Shown: piece by piece, positions 1 through 6,075 of the stretch | How positions within the stretch are numbered: position 1 is the first letter of the stretch | How the letters are laid out: each line of letters begins with the position of its first letter | Assembly: GCA_021286965.1 (NCBI GenBank) | Contig: JAJTBK010000552.1 | Location: 1 to 6,743, forward strand | Direction of reading: 5' to 3' | DNA length: 6,743 bases | DNA from: Comamonadaceae bacterium | Lineage (GTDB): Bacteria; Pseudomonadota; Gammaproteobacteria; Burkholderiales; Burkholderiaceae_C | Program-made: the position numbers and the translations under genes | Notes under the pieces: generated by a model | What the model was told of the DNA's origin: nothing | Seen by the model: the letters and a program-made list of their open reading frames with translations, nothing else | Database searches by the model: none

Positions 1-362
1 TTGCAGCCATTGACGCCCCCGCGAGCCGCCAGCGCTTTGGCCCCGAATCGCGCCAGCAGCTCACCCGCCTGTGCTGGCAGCAGCGCGCGCGCATCACGCC
101 GCGCGAACAAGACAAATACGGCCGCACCGTGGCCCAGGTCAGCTGCCAGGGCCAGGACGTGGCCAGCACCCAGGTGCGCACCGGCCTGGCCTGGGTGTAC
201 ACCGCCTACGCGCAAAACGATCCGCAACTGCTGCCCCTGCAGCAGCAGGCCCGCGCCGCCCGCCGGGGCCTGTGGGCCCAGCCGCGCCCACTGCCACCGT
301 GGAGCTACCGCCAGCGCTACGGCCACTCGAATCGCTCTTCAATTCATAGCTATCCACGCTGA
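1..362 (+). CDS. Staphylococcal-nuclease-like (thermonuclease) protein, C-terminal half, 5'-truncated by window edge
   Basis: The first complete codon is at 3 and the TGA stop at 360-362, giving 119 residues of an open frame that enters from the left. The fold is recognisable from IDAP (residues 4-7 of the visible part), RFGPESR, then DKYGRTVAQV, a GLAWVY turn and ARAARRGLW near the end. Family members of this type are usually secreted or periplasmic, Ca-dependent DNA/RNA phosphodiesterases; any signal peptide would lie outside the window. The arginine of DKYGR corresponds to catalytic Arg87 of the S. aureus enzyme. The residue after IDAP is alanine (codon at 21-23), where the family normally has catalytic Glu43 (IDTPE/IDAPE). 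The last ten or so residues (after RYGH) and the stop are encoded by a short intergenic-type repeat. The gene converges on cobC and is probably not part of the B12 operon. The family call is firm; whether the enzyme is active is uncertain. Confidence 0.9.
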   Translation, partial: AAIDAPASRQRFGPESRQQLTRLCWQQRARITPREQDKYGRTVAQVSCQGQDVASTQVRTGLAWVYTAYAQNDPQLLPLQQQARAARRGLWAQPRPLPPWSYRQRYGHSNRSSIHSYPR

Positions 363-388
363 TTCCAACAGCGCTAGAGGCTGATTTA
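339..388. repeat. Hairpin repeat copy A at the convergent nuclease/cobC junction
   Basis: AT-richer segment containing the family core catagct, then an imperfect hairpin CGCTG (357-361), a 7-base loop and CAGCG (369-373), then ctagaggctgattta. It aligns by eye with copies at 1392-1440 and 2103-2158, which share the pattern tcaaaa-n-aatagctg at one end and an aagcgctagagg-like sequence at the other. It supplies the nuclease stop codon and the cobC stop codon (tta, 386-388). It resembles a short interspersed element I remember as frequent in Comamonadaceae genomes; that link is from memory. There is no T-tract, so it is not a convincing intrinsic terminator. Confidence 0.6.
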
Positions 389-1387
389 CCCCTCTGCCAC
401 CAGCCCCCAGGCACGCGCCAGCGCCTGCTGCGCCGGCGGCGCCAGCACGCCCAGGCGCCAGACGCCGGGCAGGCCGAACGAGGTGCAGTCGCGCAGCTTG
501 ATGCCCTGGGTGCGCAGGCGCTGCAGCGCGCGCGCACCGGCTGCGCCATCAAGGCCGGGGCGCACACAAAAATAGTTCGCCAGGCTGTCGGCGTGCACCT
601 GCCAGCCCAGCGCCGTGCACAGCGCCAGCTGCTGCGCCTTCCAGGCGCGCAGCAGCGGCAGCGACTGCGCCAGCCAATCCTGCACCGGTGGCTGCACCCA
701 GGCCGTGAGCAGCGCCACACCGTCCGCCCCCAGGGGCCAGGAAGGCGCCAGCGCCTGCAGCTGCGCCGCCTGCGCCTCGCCCCCTTGCGGGGCGATGGCG
801 TAGGCGGCGCGCAGCCCGGTCAGGCCCAGGGCCTTGTTGGGCGTCCACAGCTGCCAGGCATCGGCCGCCAGAGCCGAGGCCGCGCCCTGCAGGCGCAGCG
901 GGGCGTAGGCGCAGTCGAGCACGCGCAGCGCCCCGGCGGGCGCCGCCTGCTGCGCCCAGGCGGCCAGGGCCGGGTCGTCATCGCCCAGCGGGCTGGCCGG
1001 GGCGCAGGCCCAGTGCAGGGCCAGCGCCTGGGCACCGGGCTGCAGGCCCCACAGCTGCGCCGCGCGGGCGTAGTCGCCATAGCCGTGCGCCGGCAGCTGC
1101 ACGTGGCGCAGGCCGCTGCGTGCGGCGTGGGCGCTGATGCGGTGGATGAATTCACTGGCGCTGGCAGCGGGCACGATGCGCGCCGGCGCCACGCCGTGCC
1201 ACTGCGCCAGCGCAGCGCGCAGCGCGGTGTAGGCCGGGTCGGGGTAGCGGCTGCAGTCGGCTGCGCGCACGGCGGCGAGCGCGGGCGGACAGGGGCCGCA
1301 GGCGTTGGCGTTGGTGGAAAAGTCGTGCAGCGGCACGCCCAGGGCGTCCGGGCCGCCGTGCACAGGGGGTGTCAGGGCAGTATCCAC
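386..1387 (-). CDS. cobC: Threonine-phosphate decarboxylase-type PLP enzyme (CobC; CobD in Salmonella naming)
   Basis: The product is 333 aa, close to the usual length. It is a fold-type I aminotransferase relative that makes (R)-1-aminopropan-2-ol phosphate, the linker that CbiB attaches to the corrin ring. Visible marks: an N-terminal HGG (10-12) followed by DFSTNAN (22-28), RYPDP (47-51), SASEFIHRI (76-84), LDCAY (157-161) with the Asp expected to contact the PLP ring nitrogen, TPNKALGLTGLR (182-193) with Lys185 as the likely Schiff-base lysine, and GLPGVWRLGV (305-314) with Arg311 as the likely carboxylate-binding arginine. The start is uncertain. The GTG at 1387 overlaps the cbiB stop by 16 bases; a second GTG at 1363, just before HGG, would leave an 8-base gap. 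Neither has a clear Shine-Dalgarno, so translation probably depends on coupling to cbiB. It is the last gene of the minus-strand run. Decarboxylation rather than transamination is inferred from sequence and context. Confidence 0.9.
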   Translation of the reverse strand: MDTALTPPVHGGPDALGVPLHDFSTNANACGPCPPALAAVRAADCSRYPDPAYTALRAALAQWHGVAPARIVPAASASEFIHRISAHAARSGLRHVQLPAHGYGDYARAAQLWGLQPGAQALALHWACAPASPLGDDDPALAAWAQQAAPAGALRVLDCAYAPLRLQGAASALAADAWQLWTPNKALGLTGLRAAYAIAPQGGEAQAAQLQALAPSWPLGADGVALLTAWVQPPVQDWLAQSLPLLRAWKAQQLALCTALGWQVHADSLANYFCVRPGLDGAAGARALQRLRTQGIKLRDCTSFGLPGVWRLGVLAPPAQQALARAWGLVAEG

Positions 1388-2322
1388 GTTATGAAAATAA
1401 TAGCTGCTGGCGTAAGCCCAGCAAGGATTAGCACGGTATTCGATGCCAATTTGAGGGCGCGCCGGGTGTCCAGGGCGCTGGGCGCGCGTGCGCCGGCGTT
1501 GAGGGCGTACACCCCGGGCTTGGCCAGCTGCAGGCCCAGCAGCAGGGCCATGGCCGCCATCGGCCAACCGCTGTTGGGCGAAGGCGTTTGCCGCGCCTGC
1601 CGCGCCAGACCCTGCGGCCAGCGCTGGGCGGCGGCGGCCAGCAGCAGCGCCGTCAGGCGCGCGGGCAGCCAGGAGAGCGCATCGTCGGCGCGCGCGGCCC
1701 ATTTGCCGGCCCACTGCCAGTAGCGCCCGCCGCGCATTCCGGGGTAGCCCCACATGGCGTCGGCGGTGTTGGCAAAGCGGTACAGCGCCGCCCCCGGCAG
1801 GCCGAGCAGGGCAAACCACAGCAGCGGCGCGACCACGGAGTCGCTCAGGTTTTCGGCCAGGGTTTCGATGGCGGCCTCGCGCACCTGCTGCGCGCTCAGG
1901 GCGCTGGTGTCGCGGCTGACGAGCCAGGACAGGCGCTCGCGCCCGGCGGGCAGCGACTGCGCCAGCGCCCGCTCCACCGCCTGTACCTCGTCGTGCAACA
2001 TGCGCCAGGCCAGCAGCGGCTTGAGCAGCAGCGCCAGCACCGGCGCCACCAGCCAGGGCGGCAGCAGCGCCCAGGTGGCCCATTGCAGCGCTGCCGCCAC
2101 TATCAAAACAATAGCTGCTAGCGCGCACCAGGAAAGCGCTGCAAGCCAAAAAGCCTTGTAATCCTGGGCCGTGGGCTGGGCCGGCCCCAGGCGTGCGCCG
2201 CAGGCGCCCAGGGCGCGCCCCATCCACACCACGGGGTGGCAGGCAGCGGGCGGCTCGCCCCAGAGGCGGTCGATGAGCAGCGCCAGCAGCAAGGCGGCGG
2301 CCAGCACCAGGGCCGTGCTCAT
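1372..2322 (-). CDS. cbiB: Adenosylcobinamide-phosphate synthase CbiB (CobD)
   Basis: 316-aa integral membrane protein of normal length for the family. It condenses adenosylcobyric acid with aminopropanol (phosphate) at the cytoplasmic membrane in late B12 synthesis. Family signatures in order: DRLWGEPP (18-25), HPVVWMGR (29-36), LVSRDTS (134-140), ETLAENLSDSVVAPL (153-167), NTADAMWGY (185-193), a DD pair (213-214), PARLTA (220-225) and SPNSGWPMAAMA (248-259). Hydrophobic helices cover about 4-17, 58-78, 82-102, 163-180 and 296-314. The ATG overlaps the bluB stop as ATGA, which decides the start and indicates translational coupling; no strong Shine-Dalgarno precedes it. Two stretches, residues about 55-73 and 295-310, are encoded by copies of a short hairpin repeat that also occurs outside the gene, so part of one membrane helix and the C-terminal helix seem to derive from repeat DNA. 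No family signature falls in either stretch, so the enzyme is probably functional. Confidence 0.97.
   Translation of the reverse strand: MSTALVLAAALLLALLIDRLWGEPPAACHPVVWMGRALGACGARLGPAQPTAQDYKAFWLAALSWCALAAIVLIVAAALQWATWALLPPWLVAPVLALLLKPLLAWRMLHDEVQAVERALAQSLPAGRERLSWLVSRDTSALSAQQVREAAIETLAENLSDSVVAPLLWFALLGLPGAALYRFANTADAMWGYPGMRGGRYWQWAGKWAARADDALSWLPARLTALLLAAAAQRWPQGLARQARQTPSPNSGWPMAAMALLLGLQLAKPGVYALNAGARAPSALDTRRALKLASNTVLILAGLTPAAIIFITWILP
1392..1440. repeat. Hairpin repeat copy B, inside the 3' end of cbiB and directly upstream of the cobC start
   Basis: AT-rich island with the core tgaaaataatagctgctgg. It folds as TGCTGG (1405-1410), a 7-base loop and CCAGCA (1418-1423), the same architecture as copy A. 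It encodes CbiB residues about 295-310 on the minus strand. It ends five bases before the proposed cobC GTG at 1387, so it occupies the place where a cobC ribosome-binding site would be. Confidence 0.6.
2103..2158. repeat. Hairpin repeat copy C, inside cbiB
   Basis: Best-preserved of the three copies by eye. It has the core tcaaaacaatagctgctagc, then AGCGC (2120-2124) pairing with GCGCT (2136-2140) around an 11-base loop, then gcaagccaaaaagcctt. On the minus strand it reads in frame as CbiB residues about 55-73, a tyrosine/lysine followed by a hydrophobic run. Its base composition is clearly more AT-rich than the flanking coding DNA. Confidence 0.7.
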
Positions 2323-3032
2323 GCCGCCGGTGCGGCGCTGGCGCCGGGCAGCCAGTCGGCGCCCTGGCCCCAGCCTTCGTCGAACACCACGGCCGACAGC
2401 GGCGCGCGCTGCGCCCAGCGCTCTTGCTGCAGCATGGGCGCTTCATAGAAGCCGTGCACCGGCCCCAGGCACAGCAGGGCCACGGTGCGCGCGCCCGGCG
2501 GCAGGCCGAGCAGGGTGCCGACCTCCGCCGGGTCAAAAATCGACACCCAGCCCAGGCCCAGGCCCTCGGCGCGCGCGGCCAGCCACAGGTTCTGGATGGC
2601 GCAGGCGACCGAGGCCAGGTCCATCTCCGGCAGCGTGCGCCGGCCAAACACGTGGGCCTCGCGGCCATCGGCCAGGGCGACGGCAAAGACCTCGGCGGCG
2701 TCGAGCAGGCCCTCGACCTTGAGCTGCAAGAAGCGCTCGCCCTGCGCCCCCAGGGCGGCGGCGGTGCGTGCACGCTCGGCCAGCACCAGGGCGTGCAGCT
2801 GCTGGCGCCGCTCGGCGCTGCGCACGCGGATGAAGCGCCAGGGCTGCATGAAGCCGACGCTGGGCGCATGGTGCGCCGCCGTCAGCAGGCGCGCGAGCAC
2901 CTCGGGCGCGACACTGCCGCCGGCGAAGTGGCGCATGTCGCGGCGCTCGTCGATGGCGCGGTAGACGGCGGCGCGCTCGGCGGCGCTGTAGGGTTCGGCG
3001 GTAACGGTGGGGGTGGTGGGGGCGGTGTTCAT
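2319..3032 (-). CDS. bluB: 5,6-dimethylbenzimidazole synthase BluB
   Basis: 237-aa flavin enzyme of the nitroreductase fold that uses FMNH2 and O2 to fragment FMN into 5,6-dimethylbenzimidazole, the lower ligand of cobalamin. Visible family marks: ERRDMRHF (29-36), HHAPSVGFMQPWRFIRV (54-70), LKVEGLLDAAEVF (104-116), a DLASVACAIQNLWLAARAEG stretch (138-157), LGLGWVSIFDP (158-168) and ERWAQRAPL (204-212). Asp32 and Ser164 are at the places of the Asp and Ser reported as important in the Sinorhizobium enzyme (Asp32 and Ser167, from memory). The ATG at 3032 overlaps the ogt stop as ATGA and also has its own Shine-Dalgarno, AGGAG, eight bases upstream. The product feeds nucleotide-loop assembly, so with cbiB and cobC the cluster covers linker and lower ligand. 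An ordinary nitroreductase is the alternative, but the motifs and neighbours make that unlikely. Confidence 0.96.
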   Translation of the reverse strand: MNTAPTTPTVTAEPYSAAERAAVYRAIDERRDMRHFAGGSVAPEVLARLLTAAHHAPSVGFMQPWRFIRVRSAERRQQLHALVLAERARTAAALGAQGERFLQLKVEGLLDAAEVFAVALADGREAHVFGRRTLPEMDLASVACAIQNLWLAARAEGLGLGWVSIFDPAEVGTLLGLPPGARTVALLCLGPVHGFYEAPMLQQERWAQRAPLSAVVFDEGWGQGADWLPGASAAPAA

Positions 3033-3550
3033 ACCAAAGACTCCTGCGGCCAGGCGCCTTCGAGCGCCAGCAATGCCTGCTTGCGCGCCAGGCCACCGCC
3101 GTAGCCCGTCAGGCGGCCATTGCTGCCGATGACGCGGTGGCAGGGCACGATGATGCTGATCTTGTTGGCGCCATTGGCCGCCGCCACGGCACGCGTCGCC
3201 GTCGGCTGGCCGATATGCGCCGCCTCCTGCGCGTAGCTCCAGGTCTGGCCAAAGGCAACCTGCAGCAGGGCCTGCCACACGCGCTGCTGGAACGGCGTGC
3301 CCACCAGGTCCAGCGGCACATCAAAATCGCGCCGCTGGCGCGCGAAGTACTGCGCGATTTGGCTGCGCGTCTGTGCCAGCAGGGCGCTGTCGCCCGCCTG
3401 CGCCAGGCAGGCGTGGGCCACCTCGACTTGGACCAGTTCGCGCTCCACGCCGGCCTGGCCGACGAATTCGAGCAGGCACAGGCCGTGTTCGCTGGCCACC
3501 GCCAGCATGTCGCCCAGGGGCGTGGGGAAAACGCAGGAATGCAAGGTCAT
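3029..3550 (-). CDS. ogt: Methylated-DNA--[protein]-cysteine S-methyltransferase (Ogt/AGT)
   Basis: 173-aa single-turnover repair protein that moves alkyl groups from O6-alkylguanine (and O4-alkylthymine) in DNA to its own cysteine. The N-terminal ribonuclease-like domain spans about 1-80. The C-terminal domain contains FQQRVWQALLQV (87-98), TWSYAQEAAHIG (103-114), the DNA-recognition stretch TATRAVAAANGANK (117-130), and the active-site IVPCHRVIGSNG (134-145) with acceptor Cys137. Length and all key residues are normal, and there is no Ada-type N-terminal zinc or AraC domain, so Ogt is a better name than Ada. The ATG overlaps, as ATGA, the stop of the hydrophobic reading frame of the broken upstream gene, and the ogt stop overlaps the bluB ATG. 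It is therefore embedded in the B12 operon although no B12 role is known. No Shine-Dalgarno is seen before its start. Confidence 0.97.
   Translation of the reverse strand: MTLHSCVFPTPLGDMLAVASEHGLCLLEFVGQAGVERELVQVEVAHACLAQAGDSALLAQTRSQIAQYFARQRRDFDVPLDLVGTPFQQRVWQALLQVAFGQTWSYAQEAAHIGQPTATRAVAAANGANKISIIVPCHRVIGSNGRLTGYGGGLARKQALLALEGAWPQESLV
3041..3045 (-). promoter_or_regulatory. Ribosome-binding site of bluB
   Basis: AGGAG on the minus strand, eight bases before the bluB ATG and inside the 3' end of ogt. It supports the ATG at 3032 and lets bluB be translated independently of ogt. Confidence 0.7.
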
Positions 3551-3916
3551 ACGCGATTGTCGCCGCGTACCGGGTATTTGCGCACCGGCCGCAGCACGCG
3601 CCAGGCAAGCACGCAGGAGGTCAGGCACAGCGCTAGGCCCCAAAGCGACAGGCCGACGACCCGCGTGCTGTGCAGCAGTGGCGCCACTGTGGCGGCGGTA
3701 GTAAAAATCATCGCAGGACTCCAGGCGTGCCCGCACGGACGCAGGCCGCCCCCCCCCCCGGGGGGGCTGCTGCAGACGCCAAACGGTTTCATCGACAAGA
3801 GGCCGAAAAATATCCTGGTGAGCGTGCAGCCCCCGGCGGCCCAACCCAGGATGTGGGGCCAGCGCCACGCCCAGCCATGTGTGCAGCCAGACAAGGGGTT
3901 TTTTCATTCTGTCCAT
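3547..3916 (-). pseudogene. Broken PepSY-type membrane protein gene (remnant)
   Basis: No intact frame explains this stretch. From the ATG at 3916 (second ATG at 3907) the frame begins MDRMKKPLVWLHTWLGVALA, the typical start of PepSY-associated membrane proteins, then becomes arginine-rich and non-membrane-like. A different frame carries GWAAGGCTLTRIFFGLL and, near the end, a clear membrane helix (GLSLWGLALCLTSCVLAW) followed by RPVRKYPVR, and stops with a TGA that overlaps the ogt ATG. One deleted base, for example in the G4 run at 3855-3858 or in the C11G7 tract, would join start and end into a protein of about 120 aa with two membrane segments. PepSY proteins of siderophore loci are usually several hundred residues long, so even the repaired product would be short and internal deletion is likely. 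It lies five bases after the receptor stop. PepSY membrane proteins often accompany TonB siderophore receptors and are thought to help reduce or release iron. The family call rests mainly on the first 20 residues. Confidence 0.5.
3749..3766. repeat. C11G7 homopolymer tract inside the broken membrane gene
   Basis: Eleven C followed directly by seven G on the plus strand (C7G11 on the coding strand). It is self-complementary with no loop, prone to slipped-strand changes and to sequencing error. A one-base loss would switch the frame from the MDRMKK start into the hydrophobic frame that ends at the ogt start. Confidence 0.9.
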
Positions 3917-3920
3917 GGCG

Positions 3921-6062
3921 CTAAAAGCGCGCCCGTGCCGTCAGCAGGAACGCGCGCGGCGTGCCCAGCAGCCAGCGCTGGTTGGCGCTGCCCGAGAGCA
4001 CGTAGTCGCGGTCGGTCAGGTTCTTCAGCGCCAGGTTGAAGGTGAGCGCCTGCGAGTACTGGTACGACAGGTCCGCATCCCACAGCAGGTAGGACGGCAG
4101 TTGCGCCGTGTTCGCGGTGTTGCCCTGGCGCGCACCGACGTAGCGCGCGCCCAGGCCCGCCTGCCACTGCGGCAGGAAACGGTACGCCGCCCAGACGTTG
4201 GCCGTGCGCTCGGGCACGCCGCTGACGGTGTTGCCGCTGCGCGAGACCCGCTGGCCGCCGACCAGCTCCTGGTAGTCGTCGTAGCGCGCGCGCAGCAAGG
4301 CGGCATTGGCGTCGAGCGTGAAGCCGCGCACGGGCTCGGCGGCAAAGGCCAGCTCGATACCGGTGGAAGATTGCTGGCCAATCTGCTGGGTGATGGCCGG
4401 GTTGGTGGCGTCGCGCGAGAGCAGGTTGCGCTTTTCGATGCGGTACAGCGCCACCGACCATTCGCCGCGCAGCGCCGCCAGCGCGCCCTTGGCGCCGACT
4501 TCGAGCTGGCGCGCCCGGGTCAGGTCAAAGGCCGTGCCGCCGCCGGGCAGGCTGAGCGCGCCCGACAGCGGATCGGTGCCGCTGGCCCACTGGCCGTAGA
4601 GCGAGACATCGGCCGTGGCCGCCCACACCAGGCCCAGGCGGCCGGTGGTGGGGGTGTAGGTCTTGCCCAGGTTCCCGTTTTTCAGCAGGTCGGTGTTGTC
4701 GAGCACGATGCGGTCGCTGCGCAGGCCGGCGACGAGCTTCCAGTCGCGCCCCAGATCCAGGGCGTTTTCGGCAAACAGCGCCGTGGTGTCGAGCGTGGCA
4801 TCGCGCGTGGCGCGGGTGGCCACCGGGCTTTGGAACCAGCCAGGGGTGAACTGGTAGGGATCGACGCTGCTGGCGCCGCCATAAGGCGTATTGCTGCTGT
4901 TGATGAAGCGCGTACGGTACCAGTCCAGGCCCACCACCAAACGGTTCTTCAGGCCGGCGATCTGGCCGTCGAAGCGGGCGTCGAAGCGGTTGCCGTCTTG
5001 CTCCTGGTCGTGCAGGATTTCCAGGTAGTCGCTGCGCAGCACCTGCGTGCCCTGGGCGTTGAAGCTGTACGCCTCGGCGTTGCGCCAGTGGCGCTGGCTT
5101 TGCAGGTGGTAGGTTTCGTTGCGCAGCTGCACTCCGCTGGCGGCCTGGTAGTCGATTTGCAGGCGCGTGAGGCGGTCGTCGTAGTACACCCGCGCGTCGC
5201 CAACGTTGAAGTTGCTGCGCCGCAGGCGCTCGTCGAGCACGCCATTGCGCAGCGGCGTGCCGAAGTAGCGCGCGTCGTCGTTCATGCCGCCGTCGAGCGA
5301 CAGCGTCACCTGCAAGTCCGGGCTGGCGCGCAGCGCCAGCGCCAGGGCGTAGTTGCGCCGCTGCACGTCGGTCATGGGGCGGTAGCCTTCGCTGGCCTCG
5401 GTGTCGAGGTAGAGCGAATACGCCAGGCGGTCATTGATCGGCCCGCGCAGGCCGATACCGGCCTGCCACTGGCCCCAGGAGCCGGCAGCGAGCATTGCCT
5501 CGCGCTCGCTGCCCTGCCACTGCGGGCGCTTGGTAACGTAATTGACGGCGGCGCCAATGCTGCCGTCGCCATACAGCACCGAGGCCGGGCCGCGCAGCAC
5601 CTGCACCTCTTGCAGCGGCCAGGTGGAGAACGGAAAGCTGATGGTGCCCGCCGCCACCACCAGGCGCGTGCCATCGATCATCTGCGCCACCGAGTTGTGG
5701 CCGGCAAAGCCGCGCGCCACCAGGGCCGTGCCGCCGTTGCCGGGCGCCGGTGCCTCGCTGATGCCGGGCATCCGCGTGGCCACGTCCTGCGCCCGCGTCA
5801 GGCTGCGCTCGGCGATGTCGTCGGCCCCCAGGCGGCTCACGCTCGCGGGCGTCTCGCGCGCCGTCAGGCCCAGGCGCGAGCCGGTGGCGTTTTCTTGCGC
5901 CAGGCCCAGGCTGCTGCCGGGCGCGGGGGCGGCGCTGGCGCGCACCTGCACCTCGGCCAAGGCGGCGGCCTCTGGCGCCGCAGGCGGGTGGGCCTGGGCG
6001 TAGGCCGCCGGGCCCAGGGCGAGCAGCGCGGCCAGCGCCAGCGGCGCTAAACGAAACGTCAT
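3921..6062 (-). CDS. TonB-dependent outer-membrane receptor, siderophore-receptor type
   Basis: 713-aa outer-membrane beta-barrel that would import a scarce ligand using TonB/ExbBD energy. A signal peptide covers about 1-22 (MTFRLAPLALAALLAL..., cleavage near AYA). A TonB-box-like ALAEVQVRA lies at 34-42. The plug domain runs from about 69 to 180, with TPASVSRLGADDI (71-83), RMPGI (97-101), RGFAGHNSVAQMIDGTRL (117-134) and VQVLRGPASVLYGDGSIG (153-170), ending at NYVTKRP. The barrel follows and finishes LLTARARF with the terminal Phe used by the assembly machinery; the late KNLTDRDYVLSG is also typical. The ATG at 6062 is chosen because GGAGGGG lies six bases before it and the signal peptide begins there. 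It starts 15 bases after the VWA gene stop, so the two are co-transcribed. The family is certain. The ligand is not: the plug resembles ferric-siderophore receptors more than BtuB, but the operon points to corrinoid or cobalt. Confidence 0.96.
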   Translation of the reverse strand: MTFRLAPLALAALLALGPAAYAQAHPPAAPEAAALAEVQVRASAAPAPGSSLGLAQENATGSRLGLTARETPASVSRLGADDIAERSLTRAQDVATRMPGISEAPAPGNGGTALVARGFAGHNSVAQMIDGTRLVVAAGTISFPFSTWPLQEVQVLRGPASVLYGDGSIGAAVNYVTKRPQWQGSEREAMLAAGSWGQWQAGIGLRGPINDRLAYSLYLDTEASEGYRPMTDVQRRNYALALALRASPDLQVTLSLDGGMNDDARYFGTPLRNGVLDERLRRSNFNVGDARVYYDDRLTRLQIDYQAASGVQLRNETYHLQSQRHWRNAEAYSFNAQGTQVLRSDYLEILHDQEQDGNRFDARFDGQIAGLKNRLVVGLDWYRTRFINSSNTPYGGASSVDPYQFTPGWFQSPVATRATRDATLDTTALFAENALDLGRDWKLVAGLRSDRIVLDNTDLLKNGNLGKTYTPTTGRLGLVWAATADVSLYGQWASGTDPLSGALSLPGGGTAFDLTRARQLEVGAKGALAALRGEWSVALYRIEKRNLLSRDATNPAITQQIGQQSSTGIELAFAAEPVRGFTLDANAALLRARYDDYQELVGGQRVSRSGNTVSGVPERTANVWAAYRFLPQWQAGLGARYVGARQGNTANTAQLPSYLLWDADLSYQYSQALTFNLALKNLTDRDYVLSGSANQRWLLGTPRAFLLTARARF

Positions 6063-6068
6063 GGTTTT

Positions 6069-6075
6069 CCCCTCC
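6069..6075 (-). promoter_or_regulatory. Strong ribosome-binding site of the TonB receptor gene
   Basis: GGAGGGG on the minus strand, six bases before the ATG at 6062, lying entirely in the 15-base gap after the VWA stop. It is the strongest Shine-Dalgarno in the window and settles the start against a TTG at 6077. It suggests the receptor is translated more heavily than its neighbours. Confidence 0.8.

Noticed and set aside
376..395. Intrinsic terminator between cobC and the nuclease gene
   Set aside because: AGAGG/CCTCT around a 10-base loop is only five pairs with no following T-run, too weak to call.
593..1723. 376-codon plus-strand frame opposite cobC and cbiB
   Set aside because: Antisense shadow; Arg/Gln/Gly-rich with no domain, opposite two well-supported genes.
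386..2869. Single 827-codon minus-strand frame covering cobC and running on through cbiB into bluB
   Set aside because: Only the last third or so resembles a protein family (CobC). The rest is the wrong frame of cbiB and bluB, kept open by high GC.
3698..3725. Possible fourth copy of the hairpin repeat in the broken gene
   Set aside because: The sequence around gtaaaaatcatcgcagg recalls one end of the repeat, but the agctgctagcgc core and the hairpin are missing.
3029..3916. A 295-aa fusion of the membrane-protein start with Ogt
   Set aside because: The frame is open, but residues 21-122 look like an out-of-frame translation across the homopolymer, and Ogt is full length from its own ATG at 3550.
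3879..6050. 723-codon open frame on the plus strand opposite the TonB receptor
   Set aside because: It is antisense to a receptor with signal peptide, plug motifs and terminal Phe. Its translation is low-complexity Ala/Arg/Gly/Val/Gln with no recognisable domain, as expected from high-GC codon bias.
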